A DNA stretch of 64,000 bases from Alloscardovia omnicolens DSM 21503 (GTDB taxonomy: Bacteria > Actinomycetota > Actinomycetes > Actinomycetales > Bifidobacteriaceae), in the NCBI RefSeq assembly GCF_000420505.1, contig NZ_ATVB01000008.1, positions 1-64,000 of the forward strand, in the 5' to 3' direction. The notes under the pieces were generated by a model that ran no database searches, had not been told where the DNA came from, and saw only the letters and a program-made list of their open reading frames with translations. Both the position numbers and the translations under genes were made by a program. Below, one piece after another: positions 45,633 through 52,982 of the stretch. Position 1 is the stretch's first letter. Every line of letters starts with the position of its first letter.

Positions 45633-45864
45633 ATCTTGTATCCTACCGTGCAGGTATCTCAAGGCGGGGGAAAGCGGCATGCGCGGTGTGGGAGCGCTGG
45701 CTGTTGGGCTGTATGCGCTATATACGTGTGGGTTGTTGTTTATCGGTCAAGTGAAGCGGAGTTAAGCGGAGAGTAACCAAACGCATTAACCAAACGAAGC
45801 CTCGCATATTCAGCCAGCGCATTCACCCAGCACATTTGCCCCACCTGCCGTATACAGTAATAGT

Positions 45865-46536
45865 ATGACGTTATTTGTTGCGCTTTTTCGATTTGCTACA
45901 GCTTCCTTCGCACTAGCAGGCACTTCTAAAACCTGGTTCTTCGGCGAAACTCAAAATCTGGTGTATTTTACACATCAAACAAACTTGCTCATTGCCGCCA
46001 TCTTTATCTGGGCAGGATGCGCCAGTCTGCTGCGCGGCGTGCAGCCCCCTGCATGGGTTAAGGGTGCGTTAACGCTGAACGTTATTATTACCGGTCTGGT
46101 TGCGTGGCTCGTTTTGCCAGCGCCGGACATGTCTAAACAGCTATATATTTTCGGCATTCCAACAATCACTATGGTGCACATTATTGTGCCGATTATGGCA
46201 ACCGTCGATTTTCTGCTTTTCGATGAGCATCGCCGTTTCATCTTGCTTGACTCGCTCACTTGGCTTATTTACTTCCCTGTGTACCTGGCTTTCGTTGTTA
46301 TTCGCGCGAAAGTTTTCCACGCGGTCGGTCCTGAAGCTGATGGTAGCCCATATCCTTACGGTTTTATTAACCTCGACAAGCTAGGACTGCAACATTTTGT
46401 TATCAATTGCGCTGTTTATTTAGGTATTTTCTTCGTTTTGGCTCTCATTATTGTGCTGATAGATAAAGCACTGCCAAAGCGCACTGTTTTAACAGGTTCA
46501 TCGGTTAATGCCGCGCGGTTGAAGAAGGTGCGCTAG
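45865..46536 (+). CDS. Pr6Pr family membrane protein
   Basis: 223 aa with about six transmembrane helices. The FTHQTNLL near residue 36, the PxxxMVHIIVPIM segment and the PYPYGFINLDKLG loop before the last helix match the Pr6Pr group (FAR-17a/AIG1-like), whose function is unclear. It overlaps or abuts pncB, whose start is 79 bp downstream. No clear ribosome site before ATG 45865. Confidence 0.82.
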   Translation: MTLFVALFRFATASFALAGTSKTWFFGETQNLVYFTHQTNLLIAAIFIWAGCASLLRGVQPPAWVKGALTLNVIITGLVAWLVLPAPDMSKQLYIFGIPTITMVHIIVPIMATVDFLLFDEHRRFILLDSLTWLIYFPVYLAFVVIRAKVFHAVGPEADGSPYPYGFINLDKLGLQHFVINCAVYLGIFFVLALIIVLIDKALPKRTVLTGSSVNAARLKKVR

Positions 46537-46614
46537 GTGGCGATTGTTGGCGTTAGGTTACGAACGCAACAGAGTACGAATTTCAAAACAAATTTAGGCG
46601 AAAGAGAGGGCACT

Positions 46615-47940
46615 ATGTCTACTGCCGCAATGCTTACCGATATGTATGAATACACTATGGTAGATGCTGCTTTACGTGATGGAACTGCTCACCGTTCCTG
46701 CGTTTTCGAGGTGTTCACCCGTCATCTTCCTGCTGGCCGCCGCTATGGAGTGGTTGCTGGTTTAGGGCGGATTATTGAGTATATTAAGGATTTTCGTCCT
46801 AGCGAAGAGGAGCTTGCTTTCTTACGCGATAACAAGATTGTGAGCAAAGAAACTATTGAGTGGCTAGAAAACTTCCATTTTTCGGGAACTATTCGCGCGT
46901 ATCGCGAAGGTGAGATGTTTTTTGCTAACTCTCCTGTTGTTCAGGTTGAGGGAACTTTTGCGCAGTGTACGCTTTTAGAAACCGTTATTTTAAGCGTGCT
47001 CAACTATGATTGTGCGATTGCATCTGCTGCTTCGCGCATTACGTCTGCCGCGGGTTCTCGACCATGTGCCGATATGGGAGGTCGCCGCGCACATGAAAGC
47101 GCTGCTATTGCTGCCAGCCGTAGCGCTGTGGTGGGCGGTTTTGTGAGCACTGCTAATTTGGCTGCCGCTCAACTTTATGGCATTCCATGTATTGGAACGG
47201 CTGCCCACGCTTTTACTTTGGTGCATGACAGCGAGCGCGAGGCTTTTGAATCTCAGGTTGCTGCTTTGGGCGTGAACACAACGCTGCTCACTGATACATA
47301 CAATGTGGAAGAAGCTATTCGCACAGCTGTTGAAGTTGCAGGCACTGATTTAGGCGGTATTCGCATTGATTCTGGCGATTTAGCTTCGATGGCTCAGAAA
47401 GCTCGTCATCAGTTAGATGCTTTGGGCGCTACTTCTACCAAGATTACGGTGACGAACGATTTAGACGAATACGCTATTGCTGCTCTTGCCACTGCTCCTG
47501 TTGATTCCTATGGTGTGGGTACTCGTTTGGTTACTGGTTCTGGGCACCCTACCAGTTCTATGGTTTACAAGCTCGTTGAGCGTGAAGGCAATGACGGTGC
47601 TATGCATCCTGTGGCGAAGAAGAGCTTTGGTAAAACAACTGACGGTTGGCGCAAGCGCGGTTTGCGTGCTTATGAGTATGGTCTGGCTCAAGGTGAGCTG
47701 GTGTTGGCTGGCTCTGAACAGGCTGTGCAATCATGGACGAGCGATCAGTATGGCGATTTGAAGGACTTGAGCATTGTTGCTATTGATCACGGCGATATTG
47801 ACGAGTCCTTGACCACCCGCGAGGCACTCTTTGCTGCCCGCAATTACCATTACGAAGCCTTGCGCGAACTGCCAGTAAACGCTTTGTCGCTTAGTGACGG
47901 CGAGCAAGCTATTCCTACTGAAGTTATTACTGTGGAGTAG
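46615..47940 (+). CDS. pncB: Nicotinate phosphoribosyltransferase
   Basis: 441 aa; makes nicotinate mononucleotide from nicotinate in the NAD salvage pathway. LTDMYEYTM near the N-terminus, the phosphohistidine region (GGRRAHESAA), PCIGTAAHAFTLVHDSEREAF and GGIRIDSGDLASMA are the hallmarks. The start is set at MSTAAMLTDMY, eight bases after GAGAGGG; the preceding codons in frame have no site. Bifid-type organisms often rely on vitamin salvage, so this gene may be key to NAD supply. Confidence 0.95.
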   Translation: MSTAAMLTDMYEYTMVDAALRDGTAHRSCVFEVFTRHLPAGRRYGVVAGLGRIIEYIKDFRPSEEELAFLRDNKIVSKETIEWLENFHFSGTIRAYREGEMFFANSPVVQVEGTFAQCTLLETVILSVLNYDCAIASAASRITSAAGSRPCADMGGRRAHESAAIAASRSAVVGGFVSTANLAAAQLYGIPCIGTAAHAFTLVHDSEREAFESQVAALGVNTTLLTDTYNVEEAIRTAVEVAGTDLGGIRIDSGDLASMAQKARHQLDALGATSTKITVTNDLDEYAIAALATAPVDSYGVGTRLVTGSGHPTSSMVYKLVEREGNDGAMHPVAKKSFGKTTDGWRKRGLRAYEYGLAQGELVLAGSEQAVQSWTSDQYGDLKDLSIVAIDHGDIDESLTTREALFAARNYHYEALRELPVNALSLSDGEQAIPTEVITVE

Positions 47941-48011
47941 TTGGCTTTTAAGGAGGCTATTCGTACTGTCTCGCGCTACTCTGTGAGTGCTAAAAATCTG
48001 ATAAATGTATT

Positions 48012-48046
48012 GCCAGCCATGCTAGGCAGAGCCTAGCATGGCTGGC
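48012..48046 (+). terminator. Terminator of pncB
   Basis: Perfect 15-bp stem GCCAGCCATGCTAGG/CCTAGCATGGCTGGC followed by TGTTTTATTT. Confidence 0.93.
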
Positions 48047-48109
48047 TGTTTTATTTAAGCCCACAAAAATTAGACAAATCCGTTGCGAAGCATGATGTGG
48101 TATCTCAGT

Positions 48110-48440
48110 TATGAATCAAAGCGTAAGCAGTGCGTAGAGGTTGCTAGCGCGTCACGCTTACAATCCGTGCGTCCAAATATGAGCTAAAATTCCCACTCGC
48201 TCGTACGCCAAAGTTGCTCTTCGAACTTAGCGGGGTTTAGGGACGATGTTGCTCAGTAGGTTCCAGCATGAATGTGTTTACTTTTATGAGTGAAGTCGAT
48301 ACGCGCAACCGATAGCCACTTGTGAAGCAATTTTTCCGCATCAAAACTGGCATAACAGTGTATTAATCGGTTAAGCAGAATGCGAGAGAGTAAAAACTTC
48401 TTCAAATTTAACGCAGTGTGAAGCCTGATTACGCATAACC
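48110..48440. repeat. Intergenic repeat-family member, longest copy (copy E)
   Basis: About 330 bp without a gene. It joins pieces found elsewhere: GCAGTGCGTAGAGGTTGCTAG (cf. 8305-8330), TTGCTCTTCGAACTTAGCGG (cf. minus strand 9946-9965) and TCGATACGCGCAACCGAT (cf. 30421, 42681). It ends in an inverted repeat around AACCGAT...ATCGGTT. Probably the most complete copy of the family. Confidence 0.75.
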
Positions 48441-48510
48441 CTAAATCCTACCTGTCGCAACCAATAGGGATATACGGAACAGGGTCATGCACATGTAAAG
48501 CCAAAATCAA

Positions 48511-48538
48511 AAAGCCTGCAACCACAGCTGCAGGCTTT
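48511..48538 (-). terminator. Terminator of the DUF3039 gene
   Basis: Perfect 10-bp stem AAAGCCTGCA/TGCAGGCTTT; the minus-strand tail is TTGATTTTGG after the stem. Confidence 0.85.
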
Positions 48539-48553
48539 CCGTATTTCATTATA

Positions 48554-48844
48554 TTATTTCATCATATTTTCGTAAATCTTTTTGCACTCAGGGCACACAG
48601 GATGTCCGTCTGGTTTATGCTTCGGAACCCATACCTTGCCACATAAAGCTACAACAGGCCTACCCGTCATGCGGGCTCGTTCCATCTTCTCTTTCGACAC
48701 ATAATGCGCATAACGGTCGTTATCGCTGTTATCGTTGAGCTGCGTGTCTTCCTGAGTAACGGTTTCTGTGCGTTCAAGCGTCGATACGCCAGCGCCGCCT
48801 TCTTCGTTCGGATTAGCGAAACCTGGCTGATCAGCATCAAACAT
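48554..48844 (-). CDS. DUF3039 domain-containing protein
   Basis: 96 aa cytoplasmic protein. The C-terminal half shows the family pattern RYAHYVSKEKMERARMTG, PVVALCGKVWVP and the paired PVCPECKKIYE, a likely zinc-binding CXXC. DUF3039 is found in actinobacteria next to coaD-type housekeeping loci; its function is unknown. The N-terminus is acidic and disordered. ATG 48844 follows AAGGAGGAAAG at good spacing. Confidence 0.88.
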   Translation of the reverse strand: MFDADQPGFANPNEEGGAGVSTLERTETVTQEDTQLNDNSDNDRYAHYVSKEKMERARMTGRPVVALCGKVWVPKHKPDGHPVCPECKKIYENMMK

Positions 48845-48927
48845 TTCTTTCCTCCTTGACCTGCACACATTCTATCAAGAACAAGTTATATATAGTCTCA
48901 TTCTAGTCGTTGCGTTACTCTTAAAGC

Positions 48928-49434
48928 ATGACAATTGCAGTATGTCCCGGCTCTTTCGATCCAGTAACCGCGGGCCATCTTGACGTCATTGAACGCTGCT
49001 CGAAGCTGTTCAGGGAAGTTCATGTGGTGGTGGCAGTAAATGCTGCCAAAAAACCAATGTTCAGCGAACAGGAACGCATAACCATGATTAAGCAGGCTTT
49101 GCAGGCTGACGGCGTGAACAACGTTGTTGTTGCCAGCACAAACGGTCTGATTACTGAATATTGCACGCAGGTCGACGCTTCGTTAATAGTTAAAGGTTTG
49201 CGCCAAAACGGTGATTACGAGGCCGAGCTTGGTATGGCTTTGGTGAACCGTCAACTTGCAGGCGTGGAAACCATGTTTATTCCTGCCGATCCTATTCGCG
49301 AGCATATTTCTAGTTCAATCGTTAAAGATGTGGCACGTCATGGTGGAGATATTACCGGCATGGTTCCATCATCAGTGTATAACGCTTTAATCAACGCAGT
49401 TCATGAGGAGGGTTCTAATGACGAACGCTTATGA
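48928..49434 (+). CDS. coaD: Phosphopantetheine adenylyltransferase
   Basis: 168 aa; makes dephospho-CoA from 4'-phosphopantetheine and ATP. Nucleotidyltransferase motif [15 protein letters not shown] near the N-terminus, [20 protein letters not shown], and the C-terminal [21 protein letters not shown] motif are intact. It diverges from the DUF3039 gene. Its end overlaps the next gene by 17 bases, so it is translationally coupled and heads the coaD-to-rnc cluster. Confidence 0.96.
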   Translation: MTIAVCPGSFDPVTAGHLDVIERCSKLFREVHVVVAVNAAKKPMFSEQERITMIKQALQADGVNNVVVASTNGLITEYCTQVDASLIVKGLRQNGDYEAELGMALVNRQLAGVETMFIPADPIREHISSSIVKDVARHGGDITGMVPSSVYNALINAVHEEGSNDERL

Positions 49435-50254
49435 TTACGATCCAGACGCACGTTACGAGGACGACGAAACTGGCTCTGCTAAGATTGCGCAGAACGCGGG
49501 AGTTTCGGGCGCTTCCGCTGCTTCGGTTTACGAGGATGACGACACGAACTCGCACGACATCGCAACCGAGGCGTACGAAGGAGTTCCAGCTGAGAACAGC
49601 GCATACGAGGACGAACCAAAGCATATGGTTGACCCGCAAACTCAAGCAGCAATCAACGCCTATATTCCTGATGCAGAAGATGCCGAGGCACTGAACGCAC
49701 GCACCGAAGAACAGTTCTCCACTGCCTACGACATTATCGATCAAATTGATGGTCTGCTTTCCAACGCGCCAAGCCTGTTTTTCTCCAAAAATCAAGTAAA
49801 AATTGATTATGACGAGGTGTATGGTCTGTTTCAAGAGCTCAAAGACGTTCTGCCAGTACAGTTACAGCGCGCATCCGATTTAATGCGCAAAGCCGAGCGT
49901 CGCTTGGAAAACGCGCAAAGTCAGGCAGAAGCTATCGTAAATAATGCGCAGGCAAAGTCAGCGTCTATTATTAGCGATGCGAACGATCGAGCGCGCATCT
50001 TAGCTGGGCAGGAAAACGTCGTTTCGCTGGCAACGCAGCAGGCGCGCTCTATTTTGAGTTCCGCACAGGAGAAGGCGAACGCGCTAACCAAGGGTGCAAA
50101 CGATTACACTGCTGATTCCATGCGCGCGCTGGACAATCAGTTGGTTGAGTTGCGACACAGTATTAGCACGGGATTGCAGGTTTTGCAGGAGCGTCAACAA
50201 GTGGCGTTACACGATTTGCCGCATATTACGCCAGAGGATTATCCGCAGGATTAG
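49418..50254 (+). CDS. SepIVA/DivIVA-like septation protein
   Basis: 278 aa cytoplasmic protein. An acidic disordered N-terminus (~110 residues with YEDDE/YEDDD repeats) precedes a coiled-coil region (about residues 150-250, rich in Ala, Glu and Gln: [20 protein letters not shown]). Gene order coaD - this - DUF177 - rpmF - rnc matches the mycobacterial locus with the essential septation protein SepIVA (Rv2927c). I infer a role in septum or tip organisation. ATG 49418 follows GAGGAGGG; it overlaps coaD by 17 bases. Confidence 0.75.
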   Translation: MTNAYDYDPDARYEDDETGSAKIAQNAGVSGASAASVYEDDDTNSHDIATEAYEGVPAENSAYEDEPKHMVDPQTQAAINAYIPDAEDAEALNARTEEQFSTAYDIIDQIDGLLSNAPSLFFSKNQVKIDYDEVYGLFQELKDVLPVQLQRASDLMRKAERRLENAQSQAEAIVNNAQAKSASIISDANDRARILAGQENVVSLATQQARSILSSAQEKANALTKGANDYTADSMRALDNQLVELRHSISTGLQVLQERQQVALHDLPHITPEDYPQD

Positions 50255-50350
50255 AGGCTTTGCTAGGGCTATCGCAGGCACTTGCTTACGCAGTTCTCAC
50301 GCACTTTTTCACGCGCTTTTTACGCGCTTCACGAGGTTTTAGGAGGTTTT

Positions 50351-50974
50351 ATGGCACGCGAACACGCCACACCATGGTCTGTCTCTATCTCTCAGTTATC
50401 ACTCAAGCCAGGTAACTCGCAGGACATTAGCGACCTCGTCGTTCCTGCCCCATCCGGCATTGGCGATTCTCTGGTAGGCATTGCTGAAGGTTCAGACGTT
50501 ACCGTAAACGCTCGTTTGGAATCTTTAGCCGACGGTATTTTGCTGACCGGCACTATCAGCGCTGACTTTGATAGCGAATGCATGCGCTGTTTAGAGCCAA
50601 TTCATGAAACGATTACAGTAAACTCCGTTGTGTTCTACACGTATGAGAAGGATTTGTCGGCTGCTAGCTCTTCAGGCGCTTCAGGCTCGTCAAGCGAGGA
50701 GGAGGTCGATATTATCGCCTCGCAGGACGAGAGTAACGACACTTATCCGTTGAGTCCTGACTCTATCTACTTGAATTTAGAGTCACTGATTCGCGATCAA
50801 CTCGCTCAAGCACTGCCTCTGCAACCGCTTGACCGCGAAGACTGCTTGGGCTTGTGCTCGCAGTGCGGATTAAATCTGAACGAAAACCCTGATCATAAGC
50901 ATGACGTGGTGAACATTCAGTGGGCGGCTTTGGAAGGATTCAAGGCGCAATTAGAAGCGCAGGAAGAGGAATAA
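50351..50974 (+). CDS. DUF177 (YceD-like) protein
   Basis: 207 aa. The conserved C-terminal motif with paired Cys (CLGLCSQCGLNLNENPDHKHD) and the earlier CMRC are typical of YceD/DUF177, which precedes rpmF in many bacteria and is thought to act in 23S rRNA or ribosome assembly. An acidic Ser-rich insertion (SSSGASGSSSEEEVD) divides the domain. The start at 50351 has AGGAGG at 5 bases. It is followed by rpmF after 130 bp with the same orientation. Confidence 0.9.
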   Translation: MAREHATPWSVSISQLSLKPGNSQDISDLVVPAPSGIGDSLVGIAEGSDVTVNARLESLADGILLTGTISADFDSECMRCLEPIHETITVNSVVFYTYEKDLSAASSSGASGSSSEEEVDIIASQDESNDTYPLSPDSIYLNLESLIRDQLAQALPLQPLDREDCLGLCSQCGLNLNENPDHKHDVVNIQWAALEGFKAQLEAQEEE

Positions 50975-51104
50975 ACGGGGCGTATTGTAGTGTTTATTCA
51001 GCGGTTATCGCCTCTCATTATCGGCAAAATTTGCGAATGACGAGAGGTTATATTAAACTCTACAAGGCTTAAGCAAATATTCGATTCGAACAGAGGATAA
51101 TAAA

Positions 51105-51299
51105 ATGGCATTGCCAAAGTATAAGACCTCGCGTGCAAACACGCATTCTCGCCGTTCCAACTGGAAGGCATCCGCAACAGCAACTGTTAGCTGCCAGAAC
51201 TGTGGTGCACCTGCATACCCACACATGGCTTGCCCAACCTGCGGTTCTTACCGTGGCCGCACATACCGCTCTGCTATCAAGCCAGGTTTGGCACAGTAG
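51105..51299 (+). CDS. rpmF: 50S ribosomal protein L32
   Basis: 64 aa. [22 protein letters not shown] is the classic L32 start, and four Cys form the zinc ribbon (CQNC...CPTC), the zinc-dependent form. It lies in its usual place between DUF177 and rnc. A short hairpin ends the unit before rnc. Confidence 0.97.
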   Translation: MALPKYKTSRANTHSRRSNWKASATATVSCQNCGAPAYPHMACPTCGSYRGRTYRSAIKPGLAQ

Positions 51300-51362
51300 T
51301 TCAGGTTGTAGCAGTAATTAATAACAGTAATTAAACTGTTGTTGCGCGCTATAAGCGCTCAT

Positions 51363-51394
51363 AATCCTCCTTTATCGACGGGTAAGGGAGGATT
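51363..51394 (+). terminator. Terminator of rpmF
   Basis: Stem AATCCTCC/GGAGGATT (with the inner CTTTA/TAAGG extension) followed by TTCTTATG. Confidence 0.82.
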
Positions 51395-51458
51395 TTCTTA
51401 TGTTTACGTACCTGTTGTTGGGGTGTAAGGAGGCTAGTAACAGTAGTGCCCCCTGGGG

Positions 51459-51554
51459 ATGGCGCCCCTTGTCATTGGTCTTGTTGCTTTAGTGATTCTT
51501 GGGGTTTTAGCGGATTCGTATGTCCCCAAACATGACGTGTTCAACGCAGCCTGA
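51459..51554 (+). CDS. Possible 31-aa membrane peptide
   Basis: ATG to TGA encodes MAPLVIGLVALVILGVLADS then a polar tail of 11 residues, a single predicted membrane helix. An AAGGAGG lies ~28 bases upstream, too far for normal use. It could be a fragment of a larger lost gene or chance. Function unknown. Confidence 0.25.
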   Translation: MAPLVIGLVALVILGVLADSYVPKHDVFNAA

Positions 51555-51678
51555 TTGGGAGCAGTGTGTTGCCATGCAGCACTCTTAAAGAAGAGTAATA
51601 CTTCTTATGGTTGTGTGTGTGCTGCACGAGAAAGACGAAAGGTTATGGTGTGCACAGCATACTAGGTAACCTAGTGAA

Positions 51679-51709
51679 CCCACCATTTACACAAAATCTG
51701 ATACTCTTC
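51679..51709. mobile_element. IS256-like terminal-repeat remnant
   Basis: CCACCATTTACACAAAATCTGATACTCTT resembles the ends of the miniature element at 59573-59862 (CATTTACACAAAATTTCTGACACC). Only one end is recognised here. Confidence 0.55.
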
Positions 51710-51824
51710 ATTGTGCTTCGTGTGTTGTATCTTTCACCGCTATCAATAGTGCTACTCGTTACAACTGTTTAACCACATAAATCGTAGCTGGTAAAAGCTT
51801 TACCTTTCACTGCTAAACACAGCT

Positions 51825-52016
51825 ATGAAAGAAACAACAGAAAAACGAGCTAAGCCGAAACCTGCTGAAATCCGAAACGCAGTTAAAAAACTAGCCCGCA
51901 GAACCACGTAAACTATCTCGTCACGCGCTCTTTGGCAATTAACCCGCGAAAAGAGTTATCAATCTGAACTTAATCGCTACAAGAAAACAAAGAGACTAGG
52001 GAAAGCAATTCAGTAA
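51825..52016 (+). pseudogene. Relict short ORF interrupted by a stop codon
   Basis: A 64-codon frame begins MKETTEKRAKPKPAEIRNAV, contains an in-frame TAA at codon 29 (51909) and continues to ELNRYKKTKRLGKAIQ before TAA at 52014. The basic composition resembles a transposase or DNA-binding protein end, but no family is recognised. Probably a decayed accessory gene. Confidence 0.3.
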
Positions 52017-52062
52017 AACAAGGGACGCCGTAGCGACCCAGCCACCCCACCCGTTCACGCAT

Positions 52063-52857
52063 ATGCCTACAATAAGCATCATGACTAAGAACAGAAACCA
52101 TAACAATCACAGCGCTCCCGTCAGCAGTTTTGCGGAAAATCTTTTCGCAAAACTAGGTCATACGCTCACTCCTGAGCATTTAGTAGAAGCTCTCACCCAC
52201 CGCTCGTTTACGCACGAGCATGAGGGAACGGTCAGCTACGAACGTTTAGAGTTTCTGGGCGACGCTGTGCTCGAACTGGTTGTAACGGAAAGTCTGTTCA
52301 CTCAGCATCCTGATTATTCTGAAGGTCAGATGGCGAAAATCCGCGCAAAAGCAGTATCTGAGCAGATTTTAGCGCCAATCGCACGTAACGAGCTGAACGT
52401 CGGACCGATGATTTTGCTTGGTAACGGTGAAGCCGATGACGGCGGTGCAGATAAAGACTCAATTTTATGCGATATTGTTGAGTCCTTAATTGGCGCTGTC
52501 TTTATTGAGCACGGTATCGATGCCGCGCGCGAAACGGTTCACCGCCTCATCGACGCATCTCTCGAAAAAGTCAGTCATGAAGGCCCTTCGTTGGACTGGA
52601 AAACTTCTCTCATGAAAATCGCTCACGAGCTAAAAATCAATGAACTCACCTACCGCATGGAAGTGGGCGGACCGGACTTTGCGCAAGTCTTTACGGCTTA
52701 CGCTCAACTGGAAGAAAACGAACGCAGCCGAGCGCTTGGTATCGATGCGAGCAAGCCGCTGGGGCAGGGCGAGGCGTCAACGAAACGTAAAGCGCAAATG
52801 ATTGCTGCCGAGCATGCGTGGAAAGCACTAAACGCATTAAAAAATACAAACAAATAA
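52063..52857 (+). CDS. rnc: Ribonuclease III
   Basis: 264 aa; cuts double-stranded RNA in rRNA processing and decay. The signature YERLEFLGDAVLEL and the DIVESLIGAVFIE metal site form the nuclease domain (about residues 20-165), and the C-terminus is a double-stranded-RNA-binding domain ending in KRKAQMIAAEHAWKALN. The start could be 52063 or the internal Met at 52081; neither has a clear ribosome site. It belongs to the coaD cluster but stands off from rpmF by an accessory interval. Confidence 0.95.
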   Translation: MPTISIMTKNRNHNNHSAPVSSFAENLFAKLGHTLTPEHLVEALTHRSFTHEHEGTVSYERLEFLGDAVLELVVTESLFTQHPDYSEGQMAKIRAKAVSEQILAPIARNELNVGPMILLGNGEADDGGADKDSILCDIVESLIGAVFIEHGIDAARETVHRLIDASLEKVSHEGPSLDWKTSLMKIAHELKINELTYRMEVGGPDFAQVFTAYAQLEENERSRALGIDASKPLGQGEASTKRKAQMIAAEHAWKALNALKNTNK

Positions 52858-52897
52858 TAGCCGTACACATAGCGGACAAAAAGGGGCGTATTTCCTG

Positions 52898-52977
52898 CCT
52901 CTTACGATAGTATTAAGCAACATACCGCCACAAGCGGTTACGGACAGTGAACACAATGAACACACTATCGTAAGAGG
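52898..52977 (+). promoter_or_regulatory. Leader hairpin that can mask the ilvB ribosome-binding site
   Basis: A perfect 14-bp inverted repeat, CCTCTTACGATAGT (52898-52911) and ACTATCGTAAGAGG (52964-52977), brackets 52 bases that contain a smaller hairpin ACCGC/GCGGT (52924-52938). The right arm holds the AGAGG ribosome site six bases before the ilvB ATG at 52983, so pairing would hide it. It could be a riboregulator or an operator palindrome. A five-codon ORF (MNTLS) ends inside the right arm. Confidence 0.75.
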
Positions 52978-52982
52978 TTTCT

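Larger units (their letters stand above)
51395..52062. other. Decayed intergenic region between rpmF and rnc
   Basis: Interrupts the otherwise conserved rpmF-rnc neighbourhood with about 670 bp lacking an intact gene. It holds a possible 31-aa hydrophobic peptide (51459-51554), an IS256-like end (51679-51709), a repeat-family piece (about 51788-51845) and an open frame with a stop codon (51825-52016), each listed separately. Confidence 0.7.
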
